A DNA stretch of 64,000 nt from the NCBI RefSeq assembly GCF_029893105.1, contig NZ_JARXWG010000017.1, forward strand, positions 37,354 through 101,353, in the 5' to 3' direction. The notes under the pieces are model-generated. The model worked only from the letters and a program-made list of their open reading frames with translations. It was not told where the DNA came from and did not search any database. The stretch is from Parabacteroides sp. PF5-9. GTDB lineage: Bacteria; Bacteroidota; Bacteroidia; Bacteroidales; Tannerellaceae. The position numbers and the translations under genes were made by a program. Positions 35,793 to 45,477 of the stretch are shown here, one piece after another. How positions within the stretch are numbered: the first letter of the stretch is position 1; every line of letters starts with the position of its first letter.

Positions 35793-38242
35793 GATTTGTC
35801 AGAATTAAATGTTAATAGTTTTTTATACTTATTCGCCGAAATAATACTTAAAAGAAGAATAACGGCTCCGGCCGCATATAAATAAAGAAAAAGGTCATTT
35901 ACCTGATCATTCTGTCCGTATGAATGCATCCCGCTCAGGAAATAGTTGACTCCGAAATAGGTCATCAGAACAGAGGCAAATGCAAGAACAGCCATCAGAT
36001 TAAATAACCATAAGTTATTCCATTTTTTCACCAACCTTACGTGAATAACAATAACATACACGACCATTGTAATCAAAGCCCATGTTTCTTTCGGATCCCA
36101 TCCCCAATAGCGTCCCCACGATTCATTGGCCCATACGGCACCCAGAAATGTACCAATGGTCATCAATGCTAATCCGATCAGTAAAGACATCTCATTGACG
36201 ATCGATAACTCGCGTATCCGAGTCAACATAAAAGCGGTATTTTTTTCTCTTGACAAACTGATTGTCAACAAATTGGTCAAACCTATTAGACAACTAATAC
36301 CAAAAAAGCCATAGGCTGCAACAATTACCGCTACATGAAACATCAGCCAGGGAGATTTCAGAACAGGTACTAACGGATTTATTTGAGGATCCATCCAATT
36401 CAGTCCCGAAACAAAAAGAATGATTCCACCGAATAAAGTCGCCAAAGCAAAAGTAATCGTACTTCGGCGTACAAAAAGTAATCCCGCCAAAACGGTTGCC
36501 CAAGAGACATAAACCATCGTTTCATATGAATTACTCCATGGAGCATACCCACCTATATACCAACGCATTCCCATGCCATAAACATGAAACGCGAAAACAA
36601 GTATTATGCAAACTGTTAAAATTACAGCAAACGATTTGTTCCAACTTGTTTGTTTAAATAAAGAAAGAAATGATAAGAGCAGTAAAACTCCCCCCAGAAT
36701 GAGATAACCTATTTTACATTTCCGGAAAATATCCAGCTGATTATACTTCATTTCAGTTTGTATTTTTTTATCACTGATCTTCAAGGTCGTATTTTTAGCT
36801 TGCTGATAGGTTTTGATCATACCAAGGACTTCATCTGCCTTATTCCAATCATTACTTTTCAAAGCGTCTTGTACCTCACCTAAATACCATCCCATGATTT
36901 TAGAAACAAACAAGGAGTCTTTACCTGCAAATGAAGAAAGATCATCTCCCGCTGCATACCAGGTATGATCCGGATCATCTTCCTTGGGGAACAAATTCAA
37001 TAACTGATGATTGATGAGTTGATGAAAGATGTTGATCTTCTCATCGAATTTCAACAAATCCTTATCAAACCGGCTCCGTTCTGCCGGCATTTTCTGATAA
37101 GCTTTTTCCAACCGTTCCTGTAATTTGTACGCTCCATTATTGTCGAACACTTCTATAAATGCACATTCTCCAGGCGTTAATTCAAAATAATCGGCCAGAT
37201 CATCGTTTCCGACAACGATAAACGGTATCTGCATCCACATATCCGGCATCGCCAAAAGACTCAGGAGGAATTGATCAGAATTAAGTTTACCAAATGTCTC
37301 CGATTGATGAAATTTGCGCAAAATTTCCGATGAAAACGTATTTATTGGCAACATTCTGCCGTTATTTGCCTGAATAGGCAAAGCGCCAAATTGTGCAGCA
37401 TGTACTTCATTAACCGTATATTTCCAGACAGCCTCCAGTAGAGGAGATGGTTGCTCTTTCCCATGAAGAGTCACCGGTACTATCAATGTGAAAACTATTA
37501 GTCCAATAACTGCTTCACTTCTTATTTTTTTCAATTCCCGACTTAATAGCCTGAAACGTGAATGTTTTCCGATAAAACTTAACACAAAACCGATCATCAA
37601 TACGATATATCCGGTATATGTTATATTTCGTCCGGCCACATCTTTATTGACCGACAAAACGGTACCTTTTTCGTCCGGATCATAAGAAGCCTGAAAAAAA
37701 CGATATCCTTTTACATCTAATACATTGTTCATATAAACCCGTTCGTGAAGCACTTCATTCTCCAGATGAACGATCAGTTCACTTTCATACGAAGAAGGAC
37801 TTGTCGAACCGGGATAACGGGTCAATCTGAATTTGACTAATTCTACGGTAAAAGGTAATGTATGATAATAAGTTTCTTTGGAGGTTCTTACAGCTATTTG
37901 ATGACTACTCTCCCCCTCCCTGAGATGAAGGATCCCTTCCTGACCAAAAAAATGAGAGACCATCGCTCCCGTCAAAATAATGATAAAGGCAAAGTGAATA
38001 AACAAAAATCCCCATTTACGCTGCTTCAATAGTTGATATTGGATTGCAACCATCAGAAAATTAATGACCAACAACAGTTGCAGTAAGAAAAACACCGGCG
38101 AATAATAGACCATCGCTTTGGCTGCCACCGTACCATGGTATTTCTCTATAAAAGTCGCTAATGCTAAGATAAATGCATATACAATCAATAGTACAATTGT
38201 AGTCACATAAGAAGAGAGAAGTCTTTCTATTTTCGTCTTCAT
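35789..38242 (-). CDS. ccsA: CcsBA-type cytochrome c biogenesis protein (ResB-CcsA fusion)
   Basis: This 817-residue membrane protein has ResB/CcsB-like helices in the first ~210 residues, a large extracytoplasmic region (~245-480, AT-rich in charged helices) and a CcsA domain from ~490. The CcsA domain carries the tryptophan-rich haem-handling motif WGRYWGWDPKETWALI near 710 and conserved His in its helices. System II CcsBA exports haem and attaches it to CxxCH motifs. Its position directly behind two genes encoding CxxCH proteins suggests a dedicated maturase for them. Start and length are normal for the fused Bacteroidetes form. Confidence 0.93.
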   Translation of the reverse strand: MKTKIERLLSSYVTTIVLLIVYAFILALATFIEKYHGTVAAKAMVYYSPVFFLLQLLLVINFLMVAIQYQLLKQRKWGFLFIHFAFIIILTGAMVSHFFGQEGILHLREGESSHQIAVRTSKETYYHTLPFTVELVKFRLTRYPGSTSPSSYESELIVHLENEVLHERVYMNNVLDVKGYRFFQASYDPDEKGTVLSVNKDVAGRNITYTGYIVLMIGFVLSFIGKHSRFRLLSRELKKIRSEAVIGLIVFTLIVPVTLHGKEQPSPLLEAVWKYTVNEVHAAQFGALPIQANNGRMLPINTFSSEILRKFHQSETFGKLNSDQFLLSLLAMPDMWMQIPFIVVGNDDLADYFELTPGECAFIEVFDNNGAYKLQERLEKAYQKMPAERSRFDKDLLKFDEKINIFHQLINHQLLNLFPKEDDPDHTWYAAGDDLSSFAGKDSLFVSKIMGWYLGEVQDALKSNDWNKADEVLGMIKTYQQAKNTTLKISDKKIQTEMKYNQLDIFRKCKIGYLILGGVLLLLSFLSLFKQTSWNKSFAVILTVCIILVFAFHVYGMGMRWYIGGYAPWSNSYETMVYVSWATVLAGLLFVRRSTITFALATLFGGIILFVSGLNWMDPQINPLVPVLKSPWLMFHVAVIVAAYGFFGISCLIGLTNLLTISLSREKNTAFMLTRIRELSIVNEMSLLIGLALMTIGTFLGAVWANESWGRYWGWDPKETWALITMVVYVIVIHVRLVKKWNNLWLFNLMAVLAFASVLMTYFGVNYFLSGMHSYGQNDQVNDLFLYLYAAGAVILLLSIISANKYKKLLTFNSDKS

Positions 38243-38306
38243 TTCATTATTTGTTGATCGTGGATGTTCACCTCATAATTGGCAATCATCCACGATCAAT
38301 GACCAA

Positions 38307-41300
38307 TTAATCTTCTATAATAACCCTGAAACCGACATTATGAACCCGTTGCCATGGATAGTAGGCTTTACGGGCATAAGCGGTTGAAAATTTTGGGCGT
38401 TCAAGATACGAACCTCCACGGACAACTTTATAATCTGAAGAAGTTTTAACTTTTTCAGAATATGGGTATGGAAGATAATCCGAACGTGTCCATTCAGCTA
38501 TATTTCCATGCATACTGTACAATCCGAAAGGATTTGCTTCGTATACTTTCGAATCAGTTTGAATCATATGCCCGTCGTCTACGTTTTCGGCTTTAGGTAA
38601 ATAGCTGTAATAGGTGTACCAGAAGGCCTCTTTTTTCATCGGTTGCGGATCGATACCACTCACCGCAAAATCAGTTGTTGAAGCATCAGCCAGATTCTCA
38701 TATTTCCCAAAATCAGTATGGAGATTACCATACCAGAACGGTTCATCACTGCCTGCCCGGCAGGCCCATTCCCATTGTGCTTCAGTCGGTAAAGTCATAT
38801 GAAGTCCTGTCAGAAGGCTCAACGCTTGGCAATACTTAACGGCATCTTCATAACTGACCCGAATAACCGGCTGATGCGGCAGATTCGCTTCGTATCCCGG
38901 CCGGGTATGATCTTTCCATAACTGGTCGACATACCTACTGTCGTGGTCGGGGTTGATCACCTCATACTGAGCATTTGTCACCTCGACTTCCGCCATCCAG
39001 AATGACTTATTAATTTTTACTTTAGAAGTCGGACGAACATCAGCTTCTCCCTGATAACTCCCCATCACAAACTCACCTGCTGGGATACGGACAAATGTCA
39101 TCTTCACACCCGGTATTAATTCGATCTCTTTGCGGGTTTCTGTTTCTTTGATCAGCAAAGCAGATACGGCCTCTTTATTAAATGGCCAATTTTTTACTTT
39201 AATTGCTTTCTGTGTAACAGGTGTTGATCGTTCCGGACGCACCGGGGTAATTTCACCTTTGCCTTTCAGGTACGCGGCATAATCTGCTATTTCTTTTTGC
39301 CAGTCGACCCCGGCATTATTCCCATATTTGTTTGTCAGGTCAATACGACGGGTTATCTGAGGATAACCTTTATAGGGGAAACTGGTAATCGTATCCGCAT
39401 TGAAGTAACCTTTATCCGGAGCATTATAATCGATCCAGTTATAGAGGACTTTCCATTCATCGGCTGTCAATGTGACGTTGTAATGTCCCTTTTTCAGAAC
39501 ACGAATAAGTTCGCTTGTATTCGCATGATATTCATAAGGTTGCAACACGATCATATCCGCTTCCGGTCCTTGACGATGCACATAAGGATGCAAATTCAGG
39601 TAAGCCGTACCATACCCTTTTTCGTCTTTTTTGCCGCCACGCAGATCAAAAGCCCGGCCTTCTCCGGTATGGCAGGCAATACAAGCTCTATCCAAAACAG
39701 GCTGAACTTCCAGATCAAAAGTAAACGAACGAACTCCTCCTTCAGGAAGCGTCAGTTTTACCGGAGTTTTCTGAGAGGCTATGACGCGTTTGGGAATAGG
39801 TATCTGATTTTGATCTTCATGACAACCGACACATGAAACGATTTCACCCGGTTGACCTGTAAACCAGCTACGCATCCATTGAATAGCCGCACCATCTTCA
39901 TCCAACGGCTGTATGGATACAGGAGTATTGGCCGGAATCTTAAAAATTACGGAACCATCCTCTTCCACCGGAACAGTACCCAAGTTACGTTTGATGTCCC
40001 AACCACTCTGAATACCATGCCAGTTATGGTCGGAAGTCGTTTTCACATACGCATATTCATACGCATGTATACGAAGCGCTTTAACCGTACCCCGAGGTAC
40101 TCCACGTAATCCTTCTCCCTCATAGACATCTTGTATAAAGACTGTGGCATCCTTCTCTTCCAACTTGACCCGGTCAGGTATCGCCGGAGGTGTATTTCGC
40201 TTGCCAACTAATATCGGACTAATATACCCTTCACCTTCAACCTTTTGCAAACAAGTGACATTGTCGTAGATATCGACTAAATACAATCCCCAAAGATCAT
40301 GTTCATCCAGTTTGGCAGAGACCAGAAAATAGGTATCGCTCAATGGTGTTGGTTTGACGAATTGCGGCCAAACATCATTGACAAGTTCATCTTTGACCAA
40401 TTCGATGATGGGACGGTTACGGAAAGGGATCTCTTGCAACATTCCCGCAGCCCCTTTACGAGCTTTCGTCGGATCAAACAATATCAGCCGTCCGGAACGA
40501 GCAATACCATGATGCCCTGAAATAATCCCGACAAAGGCTGATGAATGTCCGGGCAAAGGCTGAATATCAAACGTACTGTTTGGAAACATCGAGCCACTGC
40601 CGAACAACGCTTTGTTTTCTGTTCCGTCAGGGTTCATATGCATCACAATACGCGAGTAATAATGGGTAAGATCCGTATATTCCCAACGGGTATACATTAC
40701 GCGACCATTATTCATTATTACAGGATTCCAATTGGCATCCTGATCGAATGTCAATCGGCGCATATTTTTCTCTTTCGGATTATATAACACCATATTGCCT
40801 ACCGGATCAGATCCGCTGACACAAGGTACCCCATGATAACCGATATTGGAATTCGCGATCAAACGACCATCCGGCAAATATGTACCATCATAAAACTCAA
40901 GGTCTGGCTCCAACATATTCATCAAAGGACGAGCACCAGATCCGTCTAATTTTGCCTCAAACAAGTTCCAGCGCTGATCGGGCATCAAAGAAGTAAACAT
41001 CACCCGATCTCCCTCCCAATGGATCTTCAGATCAGCAATAGAGGCCATATTGTCTGGTTTATACACAGTACGTAGAGACGGTTCATTGTCTCGTAAACGG
41101 CTGAGTTCTACAATCTCGGCATCAAAACCTGTCCGTCGAGCCGACTCCTGATTACTCCAGTTATTCGCCTGTGTTCCCAACTCGGGAGCCATGGCTTTAT
41201 GTGCATTTATTCCAAGTTTAAAGCGGGTGGCAACAATCTTATCACCATCCAGTAACGGATTGGCCAACAAAATGGTCTGCTTATTTCTCAAGGCTTTTTC

Positions 41301-41900
41301 TGCATTGGAAAAAGCTTCTTTCTCTCTTTTGTAAATACCGGCAAACCCTTTTTTTACCAATTGATTCAATTCATCCATCACAGGCTGATATTCAGACGCA
41401 TTAAACCCTTTCATCTTTTTCATATCCCCATAAGCCAACTGGATGGATTCCATATTCAACCAAGCCAATTCGCGCTGAAGATCATAAAGAGATTGAAGTT
41501 CTTCATACAACTCCAGATAGTTTTTTATCCGGAGATCAAGATCACTCTCCTGCTCTATTTTATCGATCTCACGGGTATAAAACGAAGGATCGTTTAAAAG
41601 CGACACTAACCGACTGACGACATCTTTCTCGACAGTTGCATCTGTCGTAGCCAACCAGTTATCCAACCGATCCAGATAGGTATTGAAGCGGCTCAATTCT
41701 TTGGGATAACTGCTCACCAATTGTGCAACATCCTCTTTGATGTTGATCCGAATCGAATCAATAGGGATTTCTTTATCCGGATAAGCTGTTCGTATAGCTG
41801 ATTTTAGCTTAACTGAAGCATCAATCCAGTTACTCTTTGATTGCCCTTGTACAATAACCGAAACAACTAAAAAAATGGATAAAATAATTGTATATCGCAT
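38307..41900 (-). CDS. Large exported c-type cytochrome: HZS-alpha-like middle plus SUMF1/FGE-like C-terminal domain
   Basis: The 1197-residue exported protein has a signal peptide (ILSIFLVVSVIVQGQS) and a helical N-terminal part (~20-240). A propeller-like middle follows (TSLMPDQRWNLFEAKLDG, LPDGRLIANSNIG, YTRWEYTDLTHYYSR), resembling hydrazine synthase alpha-subunit-like proteins. Two haem sites, CVGCH (~690) and CIACH (~738), come next. Residues ~940-1197 form a SUMF1/FGE-like domain (GEFVMGSYQGEADVRP, LPTEAQWEWACRAG, NPFGLYSMHGNIAEW, VVRGGSY). The paired catalytic Cys of true formylglycine-generating enzymes is not visible near the C-terminus, so the domain is probably structural or binding. 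Confidence 0.82.
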   Translation of the reverse strand: MRYTIILSIFLVVSVIVQGQSKSNWIDASVKLKSAIRTAYPDKEIPIDSIRINIKEDVAQLVSSYPKELSRFNTYLDRLDNWLATTDATVEKDVVSRLVSLLNDPSFYTREIDKIEQESDLDLRIKNYLELYEELQSLYDLQRELAWLNMESIQLAYGDMKKMKGFNASEYQPVMDELNQLVKKGFAGIYKREKEAFSNAEKALRNKQTILLANPLLDGDKIVATRFKLGINAHKAMAPELGTQANNWSNQESARRTGFDAEIVELSRLRDNEPSLRTVYKPDNMASIADLKIHWEGDRVMFTSLMPDQRWNLFEAKLDGSGARPLMNMLEPDLEFYDGTYLPDGRLIANSNIGYHGVPCVSGSDPVGNMVLYNPKEKNMRRLTFDQDANWNPVIMNNGRVMYTRWEYTDLTHYYSRIVMHMNPDGTENKALFGSGSMFPNSTFDIQPLPGHSSAFVGIISGHHGIARSGRLILFDPTKARKGAAGMLQEIPFRNRPIIELVKDELVNDVWPQFVKPTPLSDTYFLVSAKLDEHDLWGLYLVDIYDNVTCLQKVEGEGYISPILVGKRNTPPAIPDRVKLEEKDATVFIQDVYEGEGLRGVPRGTVKALRIHAYEYAYVKTTSDHNWHGIQSGWDIKRNLGTVPVEEDGSVIFKIPANTPVSIQPLDEDGAAIQWMRSWFTGQPGEIVSCVGCHEDQNQIPIPKRVIASQKTPVKLTLPEGGVRSFTFDLEVQPVLDRACIACHTGEGRAFDLRGGKKDEKGYGTAYLNLHPYVHRQGPEADMIVLQPYEYHANTSELIRVLKKGHYNVTLTADEWKVLYNWIDYNAPDKGYFNADTITSFPYKGYPQITRRIDLTNKYGNNAGVDWQKEIADYAAYLKGKGEITPVRPERSTPVTQKAIKVKNWPFNKEAVSALLIKETETRKEIELIPGVKMTFVRIPAGEFVMGSYQGEADVRPTSKVKINKSFWMAEVEVTNAQYEVINPDHDSRYVDQLWKDHTRPGYEANLPHQPVIRVSYEDAVKYCQALSLLTGLHMTLPTEAQWEWACRAGSDEPFWYGNLHTDFGKYENLADASTTDFAVSGIDPQPMKKEAFWYTYYSYLPKAENVDDGHMIQTDSKVYEANPFGLYSMHGNIAEWTRSDYLPYPYSEKVKTSSDYKVVRGGSYLERPKFSTAYARKAYYPWQRVHNVGFRVIIED

Positions 41901-41933
41901 GGTATATTCCGTTTTATAAGGACTTTTGTATAA

Positions 41934-42632
41934 TTATAAAGAGGCCTTTGAATTACTGAAACGTAATCCGGCTCCATCATGATAAGAGGCCCATTCGTCG
42001 ACAATCGCCCCTTCGGGACCAGCCATTAAGAAATGAAAAGAGGCTTCTTTTTTCAAGTGAACAACTTCTCCCAGCTCTTGTTTGATGAAATTTTTACTTT
42101 TTATCGGTCCATGCAAAGCCGGAATAGTCGGTGGATTGGGCGTTTCTTCTCCGATCTCAGAAAAATTATAAGCCCACCCTTTCGTAACCATCCACGATTC
42201 GAATTTAGGTGCATACGCTGTCTTTACATGGGCGTGTTCAGGAATCATCTGGTCGGGCAACAAATAAATTGCATGGGCAAAATAATTGTGTTCCGCATCA
42301 TTGACCCAAAAGATTCCACCCATACCGATATGTTCGAAATCACCCAGTCCAAAATCGACGACCCACATATCTTTCTCCATAAGCGGAGTAAAAGGAACAC
42401 CATAAAATTCAAACATATCTTTATATGCTTGAATCGCTACATCCTCATTGAACTTTCCGTCGGTGTAAAAATCGGCATTTGTGTACTTTTTAGAATACTT
42501 CATCTCTTTTATATTTTGTAGGTTAGTATTATTCTCTTCAGTAGTCGTCTGTGTTGTTTTTTCCGTGCAAGCAACCATCCCGCAAAGGATGATTCCCAGA
42601 GCAATAGATTTAAGATATTCCTTCTTTTTCAT
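41934..42632 (-). CDS. Cupin-like lipoprotein
   Basis: The 232-residue protein has lipobox MVAC at about 19-22, a Thr/Glu-rich linker and a single cupin barrel. The metal-type motif PEHAHVKT lies near 134 and the second cupin motif around FHFLMAGPEGAIVDEWASYHDGAGLRF near 200. The arrangement recalls cupin sugar isomerases of the D-lyxose isomerase type, but here it is tethered in the periplasm or outer membrane. It could bind or isomerise a sugar-like substrate for the neighbouring cytochromes. Reaction and ligand are unknown. It lies 33 nt before the large cytochrome gene. Confidence 0.7.
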   Translation of the reverse strand: MKKKEYLKSIALGIILCGMVACTEKTTQTTTEENNTNLQNIKEMKYSKKYTNADFYTDGKFNEDVAIQAYKDMFEFYGVPFTPLMEKDMWVVDFGLGDFEHIGMGGIFWVNDAEHNYFAHAIYLLPDQMIPEHAHVKTAYAPKFESWMVTKGWAYNFSEIGEETPNPPTIPALHGPIKSKNFIKQELGEVVHLKKEASFHFLMAGPEGAIVDEWASYHDGAGLRFSNSKASL

Positions 42633-42682
42633 CTGTTGTAAGTGTTTATTGTTAGTTATTTTATTGATTTTTCCCTACTTAC

Positions 42683-44458
42683 TCATAAGGAATTGACATA
42701 TTCAGTAAGTACTTCGATCTCTTTCTTGGAGATCTTCCGGTCGATGCCATGTTTATAGGTATCAAATACGTCCTGCATGGTTGCTGCCCGTCCGTCAAAA
42801 AGATAAGGAGCCGTGCGCCATACTTCCCGTAAGGTGGGAGTATCCCATCCTTTTTCAAATTCAACCGCTTCACCAATACGGTGCATTTTCAGATCGGTAT
42901 AGTATGGGCCACTATGACATGCCCCACAGTTGAATTTTTCAAACACAAGACGCCCGGCTTTGGCTTTCTCCGATAGTTCTCCATCCACCAGATAAGGACT
43001 TGGCACCGGACGAAGCGCTTTCAGATAGGCATTTACACAATCGAGACGTTCCTGATCCATTTCGTAGAATTGTATAAACTTGAAACCGGCATCAACAGCC
43101 ACTTCAGCCGATGCCCGAATACCCGATATCATATTGGGAGAGGTCACATGACTGAACAATAAGCTCTTACAATTTTTAGAATTACCTACTCCGTCATTCA
43201 TCAAGTCCCAGTTCATCGCATCCATCCGGCCATCACCCGGGTGGCAACCATTACAACTTTGCCAGTTCTGAAAACAGTTCATCGCATCATTAAAATACTT
43301 CTCGCCAGACTGCTCTTTTGTCTCCGTCCGTCCCGGATTCATCTGAACCGATGTGATCATACGGGTATTCAAATCCATGGTATTCAATATATCCGCAAAA
43401 TAGGTCGGTATGATCAGTTTGTCGTTCGTCAGTAAGATATGACGAGGACCATTCCCCTCTAAAGGGATACGTTCACGCAGACCATATAAAAAGGTGAGGT
43501 CGTAATCCAATGTCGTTTTATCGGGATATTTCTCAAATTTTTCACGCATAGCCGGATGATCGATCACACTAACTTCATGCGTACCCGAATGCAACACATA
43601 AATCTCTTTTTCATTACAGGCCATTTCCCAAATTCCCGCTGCTCCCCTCTCGGGTTCATCAACAACGATTGCTCCGACAAAACGTTGTGTCTCCGTATCA
43701 ATAACACTGAAAGCACTGGTATTCATCCAGCCTTGCTGCAGCTGCGAGGTAGGAACAGTGAACCGCCCCAGGTTATGAGACACATAGATATATTTCCCAT
43801 CAGGAGTCACACAAATACCACGCAAAGCATTACTGCCATTGGCCAACTGAATATCTTTTATTTTCTTGAAGCTATTGACTTCTATCACAGAAACACAAGC
43901 AGCCACCACATCCAGATCCGCCCGTTGAGCCGGAAGAAAATTAGCTACATAGAGAAAACGACCGTCTTTACTGAATACTGCCGATTTGGGTTCCCGCAAT
44001 ACCTCTACTGTTCGTACAACTTTTTGCGAAACCGGATCGACCTCACTAACCGTATTGGAAAATTGATTACACACATAGATATAACGCTTATCGGGACCGA
44101 AAACAGGTGCACACGCTCCAGAACCTACTGGAATAGAGGCTTTTACCCTACCCGACTCCAAGGACAAAACCTCTAATCGCCCTTTAGTCTCAAAGGTGGT
44201 CACATACACATACCGTCCATCCGTCAAAAGACCTGTCGGGGTTTCATCCAATGAAAAAGATCTAAAAAATTCCTTTCCATCGGAAGAAAACAGATCTACT
44301 CGTTTCAATTCTTTTTGAGCGAACAGAAGTTCACCTTGAGCGGTTCGGGCAATGCCTGTCGTGAAAAACGGCTTATTGCCTGCCCATGCGGTTCCAATCA
44401 AACCGCATAGCAGACAAATAAACAAATTGCTTTTCATTGAGTGTATGTGTGTTTTCAT
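42683..44458 (-). CDS. Beta-propeller dihaem cytochrome c (cytochrome c peroxidase/MauG-like C-terminal half)
   Basis: The 591-residue exported protein (signal MKSNLFICLLCGLIGTAWA) has a YncE/YVTN-type seven-bladed propeller over ~25-375 (VYVTTF, YIYVCNQFSNTVSEVDP, FLYVANFLPAQ, YIYVSHNLGRF). The two haem motifs are CNGCH (~400) and CGACH (~510); the last part (WDTPTLREVWRTAPYLFDGRA) is typical of di-haem cytochrome c peroxidase/MauG-like proteins. It should act in the periplasm, either reducing peroxide or oxidising an organic substrate. It begins 8 nt after iclR. An in-frame ATG 21 nt downstream (44437) gives the cleaner signal peptide. Confidence 0.88.
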   Translation of the reverse strand: MKTHIHSMKSNLFICLLCGLIGTAWAGNKPFFTTGIARTAQGELLFAQKELKRVDLFSSDGKEFFRSFSLDETPTGLLTDGRYVYVTTFETKGRLEVLSLESGRVKASIPVGSGACAPVFGPDKRYIYVCNQFSNTVSEVDPVSQKVVRTVEVLREPKSAVFSKDGRFLYVANFLPAQRADLDVVAACVSVIEVNSFKKIKDIQLANGSNALRGICVTPDGKYIYVSHNLGRFTVPTSQLQQGWMNTSAFSVIDTETQRFVGAIVVDEPERGAAGIWEMACNEKEIYVLHSGTHEVSVIDHPAMREKFEKYPDKTTLDYDLTFLYGLRERIPLEGNGPRHILLTNDKLIIPTYFADILNTMDLNTRMITSVQMNPGRTETKEQSGEKYFNDAMNCFQNWQSCNGCHPGDGRMDAMNWDLMNDGVGNSKNCKSLLFSHVTSPNMISGIRASAEVAVDAGFKFIQFYEMDQERLDCVNAYLKALRPVPSPYLVDGELSEKAKAGRLVFEKFNCGACHSGPYYTDLKMHRIGEAVEFEKGWDTPTLREVWRTAPYLFDGRAATMQDVFDTYKHGIDRKISKKEIEVLTEYVNSL

Positions 44459-44466
44459 AGTTTCGG

Positions 44467-45285
44467 TTATTTTCTTGTACTACTGGCGATTCGACTATAG
44501 CCTAATTCGGCTGATATTTTCCCGGCTATCTCTTTGATAGCTTCTGCTGAAGAGGTAATCATCGCTGGCGACAAACGATCCTTCGGACCCGAAATCCATA
44601 TCGACCCACACGGATAACCGGTATAATTAAAAACGGGCGCTCCGATACAGATTACGCCATTCAACTCTTCTTCATTGTCAAGCGCATACCCTTTTTGACG
44701 CACTTTTTCCAATTCTTTCAGATAATCTTCTTTATTTGTTAATGTTCGTTCATTATAACGTGTGAATGTCATGTACGACAGGTAACGTTCTCTGACCGTA
44801 TTGGGTAAATAAGCCATAATCGCTTTTCCCGGAGCTGAACAATGCAACTCAAACGATTTACCGGGTGAAAGTATAAACCTGAATGTATGATGCCCCTGTG
44901 CCTGTTCGATAAAAATACCCTTTTCATCGCCTAAAACACCAAAACAGGCCGTCTCTTCCACCTGATCCCGCAAGTCACGCAAATGGGGCAAAACGGTCTC
45001 CATCAGGTTATGTTCATTCAAAGATCTGAAACCCAACGTCAACAATTTCCGAGACAATTTATACCGTTTATTATCCTCCTTATACGTCAGATAATCCAAA
45101 CGCACCAAGGTATTTAATATTCTATAAGCTGTTGTTTGTGAAATAGATAAATCTGTTTTTATTTCCTGCAATGTCTTCCCCTCCGAACGAAGAGACAGAT
45201 ATTCAAGTACAGCAATACCTTTTTCAAGATTAGGTACCTTGTAATTCTCTTCTGGTTTTTCCATATTTGGAATCTGCTTTTCCAT
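44467..45285 (-). CDS. IclR family transcriptional regulator
   Basis: This 272-residue regulator has a winged HTH at ~20-80 (LEKGIAVLEYLSLRSEGKTLQEI, SISQTTAYRILNTLVRLDYL) and an effector-binding domain from ~95. The latter has the family motifs FELHCSAPGKAIMAYLP, RQKGYALDNEEELNGVICIGAPVF and GSIWISGPKDRL. IclR members sense small organic acids or sugar derivatives. It is the first gene of the nine-gene operon and is likely autoregulatory: a perfect palindrome overlaps its -7 box. A 13-bp direct repeat around the start provides two in-frame ATGs (45285 and 45264); the first was kept. Confidence 0.92.
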   Translation of the reverse strand: MEKQIPNMEKPEENYKVPNLEKGIAVLEYLSLRSEGKTLQEIKTDLSISQTTAYRILNTLVRLDYLTYKEDNKRYKLSRKLLTLGFRSLNEHNLMETVLPHLRDLRDQVEETACFGVLGDEKGIFIEQAQGHHTFRFILSPGKSFELHCSAPGKAIMAYLPNTVRERYLSYMTFTRYNERTLTNKEDYLKELEKVRQKGYALDNEEELNGVICIGAPVFNYTGYPCGSIWISGPKDRLSPAMITSSAEAIKEIAGKISAELGYSRIASSTRK

Positions 45286-45304
45286 ATTTGAAATAATAGT
45301 TCAG

Positions 45305-45343
45305 ATTTGAATCAAATATAATAAGCTACTGATAATAAGCAAG
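45305..45343 (-). promoter_or_regulatory. iclR-operon promoter with overlapping palindrome (candidate IclR operator)
   Basis: The -33 CTTG (45340-45343), 19-nt spacer and -7 box TATATTTG (45313-45320) form a Bacteroidetes promoter. The palindrome ATTTGA-A-TCAAAT (45305-45317) covers half of the -7 box and the bases after it, a placement suited to self-repression. The operator assignment is inference. Confidence 0.6.
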
Positions 45344-45477
45344 AGATATATCTAAAAATACGTTAAGTATGTTGTAAAACAGACATTATTCTATCGCGCT
45401 ATCTATTCATTCGATTTCGACTTTTATCCAATAGCCTTATCTTTTTGTTCAAAATCTAAAACCGATTTTATGAGCAA

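Noticed and set aside
39297..39836. 179-residue plus-strand ORF within the large cytochrome gene
   Set aside because: Antisense shadow over the haem-binding region of a clearly coding minus-strand gene.
41934..42632. Assignment of the cupin lipoprotein as D-lyxose isomerase
   Set aside because: The cupin motifs are similar, but lipidation, short length and cytochrome context make a cytoplasmic sugar isomerase role unsupported.
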